A stretch of 64,000 nucleotides of DNA, taken from assembly GCF_000190435.1 (NCBI RefSeq), contig NC_015152.1, positions 1 through 64,000 of the forward strand, read 5' to 3'. Shown one piece after another: positions 55,174 to 64,000 of this stretch. The notes beneath the pieces were generated by a model that searched no databases, was not told the DNA's origin, and worked only from the letters and a program-made list of their open reading frames with translations. Position 1 is the first letter of the stretch; each line of letters starts with the position of its first letter. Origin of the DNA: Sphaerochaeta globosa str. Buddy. Its GTDB lineage: Bacteria > Spirochaetota > Spirochaetia > Sphaerochaetales > Sphaerochaetaceae. A program made the translations under genes and the position numbers.

Positions 55174-55770
55174 CTACAAGGTTACCAATCCCAGAATCAG
55201 TAACAGTTGGGCAAGTATATACATGGCCATTTCAGTAGTGACGGTACATTGGTGTCGATTCAAACTTCCCATAGCTATCATACCGTCGGAGATGATGAAA
55301 GCCAAGGCTCCCAACGAAGCCAGCATTGAACCGGAGCCGAAGCACAGAACCGTCATGGCAAACAGGTTGACCGCATAGAGGATGTATCTGATTTTGAAGG
55401 GTGAATATTTCAGGAGTTTGAGCAAATAGAAGAAGGGTGCGAGTACAAGCAGCAATCCGATACCGATGGGCAGCCATTGCAGCGGAGTAAGGAGTATATG
55501 CATGGAATAGCAAAGGTGTGCGAGGGCGAAGCTGATCATGCCCAAGGTGAAAGTATTCTTTCTGGATGCCTTGGTAAGAAAGTAATCTCCCACCGTTGCC
55601 AATGCCAGTGAGCAGAGCAGCAGAGGCTTTGCACCATTTTTCAGCACATACATCATGAGAAGTGGCATGAGCAGGACCTTGGTCAATGAGCCCAGGTTTT
55701 TTAGGCCTTCAGAACGAAGACTCAAGTGTATCAGTGCTAAGCCGATATATAGGAGGAGAATCGTATCCAT
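55174..55770 (-). CDS. YhhN/TMEM86-family membrane protein (lysoplasmalogenase-like)
   Basis: YhhN-family proteins are multi-pass membrane proteins; the animal relatives TMEM86 hydrolyse the vinyl-ether bond of lysoplasmalogens. The 198-residue protein has about eight hydrophobic segments and the family patterns TKVLLMPLLMMYVLK, ATVGDYFL with a conserved Asp, GMISFALAHLCYS and ALAFIISDGMIA. Anaerobes often contain plasmalogens, which would fit, but bacterial activity here is unproven. Confidence 0.85.
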   Translation of the reverse strand: MDTILLLYIGLALIHLSLRSEGLKNLGSLTKVLLMPLLMMYVLKNGAKPLLLCSLALATVGDYFLTKASRKNTFTLGMISFALAHLCYSMHILLTPLQWLPIGIGLLLVLAPFFYLLKLLKYSPFKIRYILYAVNLFAMTVLCFGSGSMLASLGALAFIISDGMIAMGSLNRHQCTVTTEMAMYILAQLLLILGLVTL

Positions 55771-55825
55771 AGGAGCAGGGTAATATAGCTGGTTTTATAT
55801 CGCAAGAGCAAAAGTGGATACTATT

Positions 55826-55854
55826 TTGCCTTACTCAAGGAATTCTGATATAAT
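55826..55854 (+). promoter_or_regulatory. parE promoter, extended -10, predicted leaderless
   Basis: TTGCCT (55826-55831), 17 nt and a perfect TATAAT (55849-55854) preceded by TG (extended -10) lie eight bases before the parE ATG at 55863. There is no Shine-Dalgarno in between. Confidence 0.7.
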
Positions 55855-55862
55855 CCCCAAAT

Positions 55863-57665
55863 ATGGCAAAGACAACGTATGATGAATCGAAAATCCAAAC
55901 GTTAAGTGCGCTGGAGCATATTCGAAAGCGTCCAGGCATGTACATCGGACGGTTGGGGAATGGCACGCATGTCGACGATGGCATTTACATCCTGCTTAAG
56001 GAAGTGGTGGACAACAGCGTCGATGAATTCATCATGGGCTATGGCAGCAGAATTCTCATCCGTCGCAAAGAGTGCGAAGTACGGGTGAGGGACTATGGCC
56101 GAGGTATTCCTTTGGGTAAGGTGGTCGATTGTGTTTCGATCATCAACACCGGTGCAAAATATAGCGACGATGTTTTCCAATTCTCCGTTGGTTTGAACGG
56201 AGTGGGTACGAAGGCGGTCAACGCCCTTTCTTCGCATTTTATGGTCACCAGCTTTCGGGAAGGAAAGTACCACAGTGCTACTTTCTCACAGGGCATATTA
56301 CTGAAAGAGGAGACTGGGGAGACCAAGGAAGCCGATGGGACAGAGGTGGTGTTCACCCCCGATCCCGAGTTGTTCGGTGATTATGCCTACAACGAGGATT
56401 TCATTTTCTCCCGGCTTTGGAGCTATGCCTACCTGAATACCGGTCTTTGTCTCGATTACAACGGCAAAGTCTACAAGTCAGCCCATGGGTTGTTGGACCT
56501 GTTGGATAAGGAAGTTGGTACCGAGGGTCTGTATACCATTATTCATTATCAGGCCAAGCAAATGGAATTCGCCCTGACCCACGTGGCGGGTTCCTATGGT
56601 GAGAACTATTTTTCCTATGTAAACGGCCAGCATACCACCGATGGGGGAACCCATCAGAGTGCCTTCAAGGAGGGTATTCTCAAAGGTATCAACGAGCATT
56701 TCAAGAAGAACTGGGCACCCCAGGACGTCCGTGAGGGAGTGGTCGGAGCCATTGCGGTGAAAGTGAAAGATCCGGTGTTTGAGTCCCAGACGAAAAACAA
56801 GCTTTCCAATACCGAAATTCGAACCTGGATTGTGAACGAGGTGCGCGATGCCATCGTGGACTTCCTGCTCAAGAATGCAGAGGAAGCCCAAAAGCTCTAT
56901 CAAAAGATTATCAACAATGAGGCGCTTCGCAAGGAGCTCAATGAAGTCAAGAAAGGGGCGAGGGAGTCGGCAAAGAAAGTATCGCTGAACATACCCAAGC
57001 TCAAGGACTGCAAATACCACCTCGGACAAAGTACCACGCATCCCGATGAGTGCGAACACTCGATGATTTTCCTGACCGAAGGTGACAGTGCCAGCGGAAC
57101 CATCACCAAAACACGTGATGTCATGACCCAGGCCGTATTCAGCCTCAGGGGTAAGATCGTCAATGTCTACGGCAAAAAGAAAACTGAAATCTATAAGAAC
57201 GCTGAACTGTATAATATGATGGTTGCCCTGGGAATCGAAAACGGGGTGGAAGGGCTTCGGTATGGCAAAGTCATCATCGCAACGGATGCCGATACCGACG
57301 GGTTTCATATCCGAAACCTTCTGATGACCTACTTCTTGACCTATTTTGAGGATTTGGTGTTTGCAGGCAGGCTGTACATCCTGGAGACTCCGCTCTTTCG
57401 GGTACGCAACAAAAACCAGACGGTCTACTGTTACAGCGAGCATCAGCGTGACGACGCCACTGCCCAGATCAAGAACAGCGAGGTGACCCGATTCAAGGGC
57501 CTTGGGGAGATCGACCCCAAGGAGTTCGGTCAGTTCATCGGTGAGGATATGCGCCTCATTCCTGTCTCGATAGCAGGTATGAATGAGATGCATAAAACCA
57601 TGGAGTTCTATATGGGTAGCAATACACCCGATAGACGCGAATTCATCATGGAGAATCTGATCTAA
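55863..57665 (+). CDS. parE: DNA topoisomerase IV subunit B (ParE-type)
   Basis: ParE supplies ATP-driven strand passage for decatenation. The 600-residue protein has the GHKL ATPase motifs (VVDNSVDEF, DYGRGIPLGK, GLNGVGTKAVNALS), the transducer region and a TOPRIM domain (EGDSASGT, DADTDG). The pattern, with LSALEHIRKRPGMYIG, is closest to the type II topoisomerases of Bacteroidetes and some spirochaetes. Its stop overlaps the parC start (TAATG). Confidence 0.93.
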   Translation: MAKTTYDESKIQTLSALEHIRKRPGMYIGRLGNGTHVDDGIYILLKEVVDNSVDEFIMGYGSRILIRRKECEVRVRDYGRGIPLGKVVDCVSIINTGAKYSDDVFQFSVGLNGVGTKAVNALSSHFMVTSFREGKYHSATFSQGILLKEETGETKEADGTEVVFTPDPELFGDYAYNEDFIFSRLWSYAYLNTGLCLDYNGKVYKSAHGLLDLLDKEVGTEGLYTIIHYQAKQMEFALTHVAGSYGENYFSYVNGQHTTDGGTHQSAFKEGILKGINEHFKKNWAPQDVREGVVGAIAVKVKDPVFESQTKNKLSNTEIRTWIVNEVRDAIVDFLLKNAEEAQKLYQKIINNEALRKELNEVKKGARESAKKVSLNIPKLKDCKYHLGQSTTHPDECEHSMIFLTEGDSASGTITKTRDVMTQAVFSLRGKIVNVYGKKKTEIYKNAELYNMMVALGIENGVEGLRYGKVIIATDADTDGFHIRNLLMTYFLTYFEDLVFAGRLYILETPLFRVRNKNQTVYCYSEHQRDDATAQIKNSEVTRFKGLGEIDPKEFGQFIGEDMRLIPVSIAGMNEMHKTMEFYMGSNTPDRREFIMENLI

Positions 57666-59644
57666 TGACCCAGGCACACTCAATTTTCAAACGAAATTTT
57701 CTGGAATATGCAAGCTATGTCATCAAGGAGAGGGCGATTCCCGACTTAGGTGACGGATTCAAGCCGGTACAAAGGCGTATCATTCACACTCTTTTTGAAA
57801 TGGATGACGGAAAGTTCCACAAAGTTGCCAATGTGGTGGGTTGGGCTATGCGTTACCACCCGCATGGGGATTCCTCCATTTATGAGGCTTTGGTCAACCT
57901 GGCCAACTGCGACCTGTTCATCGAACGACAAGGAAACTTTGGAAACTCTCTTACCGGTGATAGTGCGGCGGCAGCTCGTTATATTGAGTGTCGCTTGCTT
58001 CCCTTCGCCAAGAAGGTGTTGTACAACCCTGAACTGACGGAATTTGTCGACTCGTATGATGGAAGAAACCAGGAACCGGTAGTATTCCCGGCGAAGATCC
58101 CCGTCGTCCTGATCCAAGGTGTCAGTGGTATTGCGGTAGGTATGAGTACCTACATTCTTCCCCACAACCCATTGGAAGTGCTCGATGCAATGGCGGCTTC
58201 CTTGAAGGGGGAGAGCTATCAATTATATCCCGATTTCCTTGGCGGGGGCATTGTTGACGTTGAGGACTATCGCGATGGACGAGGTTCTGTATCGGTTAGG
58301 GCCAAGCTCAATACTACTGACCCGAAGCGGATTATTATTGAGGAACTTCCCTATGGCACAACCAGCGAGGCAATGATTCGTTCGGTGGAGGAAGCTGCCA
58401 AGAAGGGAAAGCTGAAGATCAGCTCGATCAACGACTACACCGCTGAAAAGGTGAATATCGAAATCAATCTGGCGCGCAACACGTATGCACAGGAGATTGT
58501 CGACGCCTTGTATGCCTATACCGATTGCGAGACGAAGCTGTCCATCAACCCGTTGGTGATTCGTGACAACGTGCCGACCATCATGGGGGTGCATGAGATT
58601 CTGGATTGGCATGCCCAGCATTTGGTGGTTGTGTTGAAGGCGGAGCTTGAATTGGAGAAAGGCCATCTGCTGGATAAGCTGCATGCCCGAACCCTGGAGC
58701 GGATTTTCATAGAGGAACGCATCTACAAACGAATCGAGCAGAAGAAGAGTGCAGAAGAGGTGAACAAGGCGGTCATAACCGGGTTTAAGCCTTTTGAGGA
58801 GCAATTGTTCAGGCCTGTAGTGCTTGAGGATGTCGAACGTCTTTTAAAGATTCCCATCAGGCGCATCAGCTTGTTTGATATTGAGAAGAACAGGGAAGAG
58901 ATTGACCAGATCAATGATACTGTTGCCGAAATCGAGCGAAAGCTTGCAAATCTGATCGGGTATGCTCTTTCCTATATTGCCGAGCTGAAGACGATGCTCG
59001 GCATTAAGGAACATCAGCGTAAGACAACCATCAAGACGTTTGAGTTGATCGACGTCAAGGAAGTTGCCGAGCGCAACCTCGCCGTCAAGTACGACCCGGC
59101 CAATGGCTATCTCGGGTATGGGGTCAAGACGGGAAACATTCTCTTGGAAGTGAGCACGTTCGACCGTGTCCTGATCATACGCAAGGATGGTACCTATCAG
59201 GTCATCGACGCTCCTGAGAAGGAGTTTGTAGGCAAGGGCCTGCTCTATTGCGGATATGCCGAAAAGACCGAGCTGGCCAATCTTGTATTCTCGGTCATCT
59301 ATCAGGAGAAGACCTACAAGTATCTGTTCCTCAAGCGCTGTCAGATTGTAAGTTACCAATTGAAGAAGGTGTACCCGCTGTTGCCTGAGGGCAACTTCAA
59401 GTTGGTCAAGCTCAGTACGTACGCCAATGCCGAATTGACCATCACCTATAAGCCCAAAGCCGGACTGAGGATTCTTGAGGAGAAATTCTATTTCTCCGAT
59501 TACTTGGTGAAGAATGTGAAGGCCAACGGGGTGAGGATTGCCGTTAAGGAAGTTGCATCACTGAAGTTGCGATCGGTCAAGGAAGTGGTGCACGGCGCAA
59601 GTGCCGAACCTACATTGTTCGATGATGAAACACAGGAGGAATGA
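57665..59644 (+). CDS. parC: DNA topoisomerase IV subunit A (ParC-type)
   Basis: ParC cuts and rejoins DNA. The 659-residue protein has the breakage-reunion core with the catalytic Tyr in AAARYIECRL and a quinolone-region sequence HPHGDSSIYEALV keeping the Ser typical of sensitive enzymes. It is shorter than E. coli ParC (752), and the C-terminal part (about 490-659) has no GyrA-box-like repeats that I can recognise. It partners with parE immediately upstream. Confidence 0.93.
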   Translation: MTQAHSIFKRNFLEYASYVIKERAIPDLGDGFKPVQRRIIHTLFEMDDGKFHKVANVVGWAMRYHPHGDSSIYEALVNLANCDLFIERQGNFGNSLTGDSAAAARYIECRLLPFAKKVLYNPELTEFVDSYDGRNQEPVVFPAKIPVVLIQGVSGIAVGMSTYILPHNPLEVLDAMAASLKGESYQLYPDFLGGGIVDVEDYRDGRGSVSVRAKLNTTDPKRIIIEELPYGTTSEAMIRSVEEAAKKGKLKISSINDYTAEKVNIEINLARNTYAQEIVDALYAYTDCETKLSINPLVIRDNVPTIMGVHEILDWHAQHLVVVLKAELELEKGHLLDKLHARTLERIFIEERIYKRIEQKKSAEEVNKAVITGFKPFEEQLFRPVVLEDVERLLKIPIRRISLFDIEKNREEIDQINDTVAEIERKLANLIGYALSYIAELKTMLGIKEHQRKTTIKTFELIDVKEVAERNLAVKYDPANGYLGYGVKTGNILLEVSTFDRVLIIRKDGTYQVIDAPEKEFVGKGLLYCGYAEKTELANLVFSVIYQEKTYKYLFLKRCQIVSYQLKKVYPLLPEGNFKLVKLSTYANAELTITYKPKAGLRILEEKFYFSDYLVKNVKANGVRIAVKEVASLKLRSVKEVVHGASAEPTLFDDETQEE

Positions 59645-60333
59645 TGGACATCAAGGATAGGATTCTCTATGAGGATAACCATCTGATCATCATCAACAAG
59701 CTTTGCGGCGAATTGGTGCAGGGTGATGTAACAGGGGACGAAACATTGGCTGATTTGGTGAAGGAGTACCTAAGGGTGAACTACAACAAGCAGGGCAATG
59801 TGTTTCTGGGCATCCCCCATCGCTTGGATCGTCCCACCAGCGGAATTGTTGTCTATGCAAAGACCGAGAAGGCCCTGATTCGACTCAACGAGCTTTTCAA
59901 AGGAAGCGCGATGAAGAAGACCTACTGGGCTATCGTCGACCATATGCCCAACCAAACCGAGGGTACGCTGGTCCATTACATCGTGCGCGATACCAAGACC
60001 AACAAGAGTGTGGCCCTCTCAGTGGAGAAGAAGGGAGGCAAGCTTGCCAAGCTCGATTACAAGCTGATTTCTGCTTCCAAGAATTACTTCCTCTTGGAGG
60101 TCAACCTGCACACCGGACGCCATCATCAGATCAGGGCCCAGTTTGCTGCCATCGGCTTGCATATCAAGGGCGACCTCAAGTATGGGGCGGCACGGTCCAA
60201 CCCCGATGGTGGAATATGCCTGCATGCCCGCTCCATTTCCTTCACGCATCCGGTGAAGAAGGAGCAGATCACCCTCACAGCCCCACCGCCCGATGATGCT
60301 CTTTGGAATGCATTTGTTTCAGAAGGGCACTGA
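59641..60333 (+). CDS. RluA-family pseudouridine synthase
   Basis: These enzymes convert uridine to pseudouridine in rRNA or tRNA. The 230-residue protein has the catalytic HRLDRPTSGIVVYAKT with the key Asp, and LHTGRHHQIRAQFAAIGLHIKGD. There is no S4 domain at the N-terminus, so it is a short RluA form. The ATG overlaps the parC stop by 4 nt; an adjacent ATG at 59644 is an alternative. The target site is unknown. Confidence 0.93.
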   Translation: MMDIKDRILYEDNHLIIINKLCGELVQGDVTGDETLADLVKEYLRVNYNKQGNVFLGIPHRLDRPTSGIVVYAKTEKALIRLNELFKGSAMKKTYWAIVDHMPNQTEGTLVHYIVRDTKTNKSVALSVEKKGGKLAKLDYKLISASKNYFLLEVNLHTGRHHQIRAQFAAIGLHIKGDLKYGAARSNPDGGICLHARSISFTHPVKKEQITLTAPPPDDALWNAFVSEGH

Positions 60334-60408
60334 AAATTTTTACCGTTAGCGGCAGAAATTTTCAATGATGGTTCTTTTTCATCAATAACAATCACGTACT
60401 TAGCCACT

Positions 60409-60440
60409 AATCCATCCTCTCACAGGGGTGGATTCTTTTT
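60409..60440 (+). terminator. Intrinsic terminator after the RluA gene
   Basis: AATCCATCC (60409-60417) pairs with GGTGGATT-type sequence (60426-60434) across a short loop, followed by CTTTTT. It ends the parE-parC-rluA operon. A TTGACA at 60442-60447 just after it may belong to the next promoter, though its -10 is unclear. Confidence 0.75.
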
Positions 60441-60515
60441 CTTGACAGATTGAAAAATGTGCCTCATTCTTCATATGTATGATGTATGATGTTAAAATTT
60501 TTGGGGGTGCATTCC

Positions 60516-61184
60516 ATGGCTGAACATACGATTGCCGCAATATATACCGGTGCTGCACTGGTTAAACCACTATCCGACCTTTTGAAACAGACGTTGTCCG
60601 ATTGCAAGGTGATGAACATCCTTGACGACAGCATGATTGCCGAAATCATCGAAACCGGCTATCTGACCAAGGCGGTGAAAAGACGGTTGTACGGTTACTA
60701 TGAGATTGCTTGTGCCTCCGGTGCCGAATTGATCCTCAATACCTGTTCTTCCATCGGGGATGCTGTGTATGGGGCACGAGAGTTCTTTCCTATTCCCATC
60801 GTACGCATCGACGAGCCGATGGCAAGAAGGGCTATCGAACTTACCGATTCAATCGCAGTATTGGCGACCCTTCCTACTACACTGGACCCCACCATACGCT
60901 TGCTCGAACGCTGCGCCAGTGAAATGGGTAAGTCGATTCGCACCATCAGTGCGTTGGCCGATGGTGCCTTCAGCGCCATCACCGCAGGCGACAGTCAGAC
61001 GCACGACCGTCTGATCGCCGAGACTGCGAAGCAAGTATCCGACCGCTGTGAAGTCATCCTGCTTGCCCAAGGTTCGATGGCCAGAATGGAAGAACCGCTT
61101 GCTACCCTTACCGGTAAGACCGTGCTTTCAAGTCCTCGTCTCGGTGCCCTGATGGTCAGGGACCTGCTGAGGGAGGCCCGCTGA
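60516..61184 (+). CDS. Asp/Glu racemase-family protein
   Basis: The 222-residue protein belongs to the Asp/Glu/hydantoin racemase superfamily. The first catalytic-Cys position appears in LNTCSSIGDAV, while the second Cys-containing loop common to racemases is not evident (AQGSMARM at that place), so it may be a lyase or isomerase relative. ATG 60516 follows GGGGGT; the frame is open to 60486. It overlaps the split transketolase genes by 1 nt, so it probably shares their catabolic pathway. Confidence 0.8.
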   Translation: MAEHTIAAIYTGAALVKPLSDLLKQTLSDCKVMNILDDSMIAEIIETGYLTKAVKRRLYGYYEIACASGAELILNTCSSIGDAVYGAREFFPIPIVRIDEPMARRAIELTDSIAVLATLPTTLDPTIRLLERCASEMGKSIRTISALADGAFSAITAGDSQTHDRLIAETAKQVSDRCEVILLAQGSMARMEEPLATLTGKTVLSSPRLGALMVRDLLREAR

Positions 61185-62002
61185 TGGATATAAAAGCGCT
61201 TCAGGAAATCTCTTTGGCTCTTCGTCGTGATGTGGTTGAAATGGTGTACCGGACCAAGGACGGTCATCCCAGTCCAAGCTTCTCGGTGGCAGACATTGTT
61301 ACTGCTCTGTATTTTGCTATCATGCGTTTGGACCCCACCCGTCCCGATTGGGAGGACCGCGACCGTTTTGTCCTTTCCAAAGGGCACAGCTGTCCCATCC
61401 TCTACGCCGCCCTTGCCCGTAAAGGCTACTTCGACCGGGAAGAACTATTCACCCTGCGCTATCTCAACAGCCATTTGCAGGGGCATCCTTATGCACCCAA
61501 GACCAAAGGCTTGGATGCCACCACCGGTTCACTGGGAAACGGGGTATCGATCGGTCTGGGCATGGCCTTGGCTGCCAGGATTCGCAGGAAGGACTACCAA
61601 GTCTATGCCATAACCGGAGACGGAGAGCTAGGAGAAGGGATGATTTGGGAAGCTGCAATGGCAGCAAGCCACCACAAGGTTGGTAATCTGACCGTTTTCA
61701 TCGACAACAACAACTACCAAAGCGGCGGAACCGTAGGTGAAGTCTCAGGGCCCTATCCGATCGAGGACAAGTGGCAGGCTTTCGGATGGCATGTCCAAAC
61801 GATTGACGGACACGATATGGATCAGATTCTGAGGGCTGTAGAGATTGCTCACCTGGTTACTGACAAACCGTCCGCCATCGTCTGCAAGACCGTGAAAGGC
61901 AACGGTGTCTCCTTCATGGTAGGAGAGAACTCCTGGCATAAACGTGTCTATACTGAAGAAGAGTACAAGCAGGCCATCAAAGAGTTGGGAGGAGCAGTAT
62001 GA
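61184..62002 (+). CDS. Transketolase, N-terminal subunit
   Basis: Split transketolases transfer two-carbon units between sugar phosphates using thiamine diphosphate. The 272-residue N-terminal half contains the ThDP motif GDGELGEGMIWEAAM...NN and the LSKGHSCPILYAAL and GSLGNGVSIGLGMA regions. It starts at the last base of the racemase-family stop and overlaps the C-terminal subunit by 4 nt (ATGA). Confidence 0.93.
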   Translation: MDIKALQEISLALRRDVVEMVYRTKDGHPSPSFSVADIVTALYFAIMRLDPTRPDWEDRDRFVLSKGHSCPILYAALARKGYFDREELFTLRYLNSHLQGHPYAPKTKGLDATTGSLGNGVSIGLGMALAARIRRKDYQVYAITGDGELGEGMIWEAAMAASHHKVGNLTVFIDNNNYQSGGTVGEVSGPYPIEDKWQAFGWHVQTIDGHDMDQILRAVEIAHLVTDKPSAIVCKTVKGNGVSFMVGENSWHKRVYTEEEYKQAIKELGGAV

Positions 62003-62949
62003 GCACAATCGACAGCACAAGAATTGGATTTCGCGATGCCCTTCTTAAGTTGGCTTCTGAGCGAAAGGACGTGGTTTTCGTCTCTACCGACTCCTTGAAG
62101 GTGGTGAAGGGCGAACCGTTTTTACAGCAGTTTCCCGACCGGGTGTTGGAACTGGGAATCTCCGAACAGAACGGGGTGGGTGTATGCAGCGGTCTGGCTG
62201 CCAGCGGCCTCCTTCCGTATATATGCACCTATGCAGGCTTTCTCACGATGAGAGCTTGTGAACAGATGCGTACTTTCGTCTCCTACCCGAATCTCAAAGT
62301 TCGCTTTGTCGGGGCGAATGGGGGCTTGCACGGGGGTAACCGTGAGGGTGTCTCCCATCAGTTCATAGAGGATGTGGGAATTCTCAGGGGTATGCCCAAC
62401 TTTACCATTCTCTGCCCTGCCGACGGAGGTCAGGTATATGAGGCCATGCTCGCCAGCGTCGATGTTGAGGGTCCTGTGTATATCCGTATCGGAAGCGGTC
62501 GTGAGGATAAGGTATTCCCTGATGGTACACCGTTTTCCCTAGGAAAAATCCGAATTCTTAGTGATGAAGGGGATGATGTTGCCCTGCTTGCCCATGGATT
62601 TGTGCTGGGTCGTGTTCTTGAGGCTGCAAAGAAGCTCAAGGAAGAAGGCATCAGCGCCAAGGTGGTGGAAGTGGCTACGATCAAACCGTTGGATACCGCC
62701 GGTCTTGCATCGGTGCTGAATGCTACCGGTTGCGCCGTGACCGTGGAAGACCATACGATTATCAACGGGTTGGGAAGCGCTGTCGCCGAGGTGATTGCAG
62801 AAGGAAATCCTGCGTACCTTGTACGTCTTGGGCTGCAGGATGTGTATGGAGAATCGGGCTTCCCTGAAGAGTTGCTTGATGCCTATGGCATGCGCGTGGA
62901 GGATATTGTAAGCGCGGCCAAGAAGGCTATGGCACATAAAAAACAGTAA
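61999..62949 (+). CDS. Transketolase, C-terminal subunit
   Basis: The 316-residue C-terminal half carries the pyrimidine-binding domain (LGISEQNGVGVCSGLAASGL with the activating Glu) and the final transketolase domain (about 190-310). It completes the enzyme begun by the preceding gene. A short GC hairpin (CCGGC/GCCGG, 62956-62968) follows and may tune expression of the TRAP gene downstream. Confidence 0.93.
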   Translation: MSTIDSTRIGFRDALLKLASERKDVVFVSTDSLKVVKGEPFLQQFPDRVLELGISEQNGVGVCSGLAASGLLPYICTYAGFLTMRACEQMRTFVSYPNLKVRFVGANGGLHGGNREGVSHQFIEDVGILRGMPNFTILCPADGGQVYEAMLASVDVEGPVYIRIGSGREDKVFPDGTPFSLGKIRILSDEGDDVALLAHGFVLGRVLEAAKKLKEEGISAKVVEVATIKPLDTAGLASVLNATGCAVTVEDHTIINGLGSAVAEVIAEGNPAYLVRLGLQDVYGESGFPEELLDAYGMRVEDIVSAAKKAMAHKKQ

Positions 62950-62997
62950 CGGTTTCCGGCTCTGCCGGAGTTCGTATATCAAAAAGGAGAACATTGT

Positions 62998-64000
62998 ATG
63001 AAAAAAAGGATTATCGCATTGCTACTCGTTGTTTCCTTGGTTGGTGTCCTGTTTGCAGCAGGGCAGGCTGAAGCCAGCGGACCGACGGCCGCCAAACCTC
63101 TGGTACTTCGCTATGCACACATGAACCCGGCTTCCAGCCCGAATGGACTGCAGGCAACCTACTTTGCTGACAAGATTGCCGAAAAGACCGGTGGAGCCAT
63201 CAAGATTGAAGTGTATCCTGCAAGCCAGCTCGGTTCGATCTCAGAAATGGCGGAAGCTGTTTCAATGGGCTCGATCGCCATGCACCACAACACCTACGGT
63301 GGACTGCAGCCCCTGCTCAACGACTTGGGGTTGTTCGACACCCCGTATCTGTATCGTGACGTCGACCACCTCTTGAAGGCCACCGATCCCGAGACCTCTC
63401 CGGCCTTGAAGGAACTGAACCAAAAGCTCATCGACACCAGAGGAGTGAGAATTCTTTACTCCTTCTATTTCGGTACCCGTGAACTTACTGCAAACCACGC
63501 CGTCTACTCCCCCAAGGATTTGGCAGGCAAGAAAATCCGTGCCATTCCCTCTCCCATCTATTTGGCGGCGGTCGAAGGCATGGGTGCGGTAGCAGTGCCC
63601 ATCGACTGGGCTGAAGTCCCCGTGGCTCTTTCCACCGGCGTAGCCGATGGCCAGGAGAATCCGGTAAGCACCTTGGTGACCAGCAATATCTTTGAAGTGC
63701 AGAAGTTTGCCATGATGACCGACCATATCATGGGAAGCGAGCCTGTGGTGATAAACGAGAAAGTCTGGCAGGCATTGAGTGCAGAGCACAAGAAGCTCTT
63801 CACTGAAGTTGCACGCGAGACCCGCGACTGGGCATCCAACTATGTGCAGCAGAACGAGGCAAAGGATGTGCAGACACTCAAGGACAAGGGCATGAAGATC
63901 ATCACCAAGGCAGACGGGCTGAAGGTTGATGAGTTCCGCGCCTCTGTTTCAAAAGTGGTGAATGATCGCTTCGGCGCTGCCTGGGGCAAGTACTATGAGA
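62998..64000 (+). CDS. dctP: TRAP transporter substrate-binding protein DctP (3' end outside window)
   Basis: DctP-type proteins bind organic acids in the periplasm and hand them to a DctQM membrane pair. The visible 334 residues start with a signal peptide (KKRIIALLLVVSLVGVLFAAG) and show the family core: LRYAHMNPASSPNG, GGAIKIEVYPASQLG, and the ligand Arg region LAGKKIRAIPSP followed by DGQENPVSTLVTS. AAGGAG precedes the ATG. The window ends within the gene; DctQM genes should follow. Context with transketolase suggests a sugar-acid-type substrate. Confidence 0.93.
   Translation, partial: MKKRIIALLLVVSLVGVLFAAGQAEASGPTAAKPLVLRYAHMNPASSPNGLQATYFADKIAEKTGGAIKIEVYPASQLGSISEMAEAVSMGSIAMHHNTYGGLQPLLNDLGLFDTPYLYRDVDHLLKATDPETSPALKELNQKLIDTRGVRILYSFYFGTRELTANHAVYSPKDLAGKKIRAIPSPIYLAAVEGMGAVAVPIDWAEVPVALSTGVADGQENPVSTLVTSNIFEVQKFAMMTDHIMGSEPVVINEKVWQALSAEHKKLFTEVARETRDWASNYVQQNEAKDVQTLKDKGMKIITKADGLKVDEFRASVSKVVNDRFGAAWGKYYE

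Overview
This window begins at the replication-origin end of a chromosome and reads like a spirochaete of the Sphaerochaeta type: an anaerobic, moderate-GC bacterium. That placement is an inference from gene content and remembered synteny; no database was searched. The evidence is dnaA-oriC-dnaN-recF-dciA followed by rpmH-rnpA-yidC-jag, a spirochaete-style lipoprotein, a DUF4416 gene, and anaerobic enzymes (class III ribonucleotide reductase, Fe-S serine dehydratase, ferredoxin-linked homocysteine synthesis). No phage, insertion sequence, CRISPR array, tRNA or rRNA was seen.

Layout. 1-7.5 kb: replication initiation and L34/RNase P/YidC/Jag, with a well-formed oriC (DnaA boxes plus a seven-unit DnaA-trio) between dnaA and dnaN. 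7.6-10.6 kb: a cobalamin riboswitch ahead of nrdD-nrdG. 10.6-18 kb: metK, a winged-helix regulator with an MFS exporter, a PfkB kinase, murA, a second cluster of DnaA boxes and a Cache-GGDEF diguanylate cyclase. 18-20.9 kb: an iron(II) uptake operon (two FeoA, FeoB, a Cys-rich small protein) with two DtxR-like palindromes. 20.9-31.8 kb: an unusual AAA+ regulator, rsmE, a C-terminal processing protease, lgt, aminopeptidase P, gpmI, an aldo/keto reductase and two membrane proteins. 31.8-36.1 kb: a very large GH13-type enzyme, pth and a NIF3-insert-like protein. 36.2-42.4 kb: a methionine block (aspartate semialdehyde sulfurtransferase pair, metH, and a metF interrupted by an in-frame TGA). 42.4-48.2 kb: nth, a fused DAHP synthase-prephenate dehydratase, DUF4416, a lipoprotein, sdaA and a secreted orphan. 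48.3-55.8 kb: leuS, a CNNM/HlyC protein, two GNAT genes (one fused to a membrane domain), corA and yhhN. 55.9-60.3 kb: parE-parC-rluA. 60.5-64 kb: a catabolic cluster (Asp/Glu racemase family, split transketolase, TRAP binding protein cut by the window edge).

How the genes connect. Several units meet in one-carbon and sulfur metabolism: Asd-S makes homocysteine, MetH methylates it using B12, MetF should supply methyl-THF, and MetK makes AdoMet, which NrdG needs. B12 status also appears to set nrdDG expression.

The most notable pattern is regulatory. At least seven genes (dnaA, the winged-helix regulator, lgt, pth, the DAHP synthase fusion, leuS, parE), and probably three more, have a sigma70-like -10 hexamer 6-8 nt before an ATG with no Shine-Dalgarno sequence. 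This predicts leaderless mRNAs and corrects some start codons. The other leading items are the metF in-frame TGA, the second DnaA-box cluster, the DnaA-trio, the enzyme fusions, and the orphan GNAT-membrane protein.
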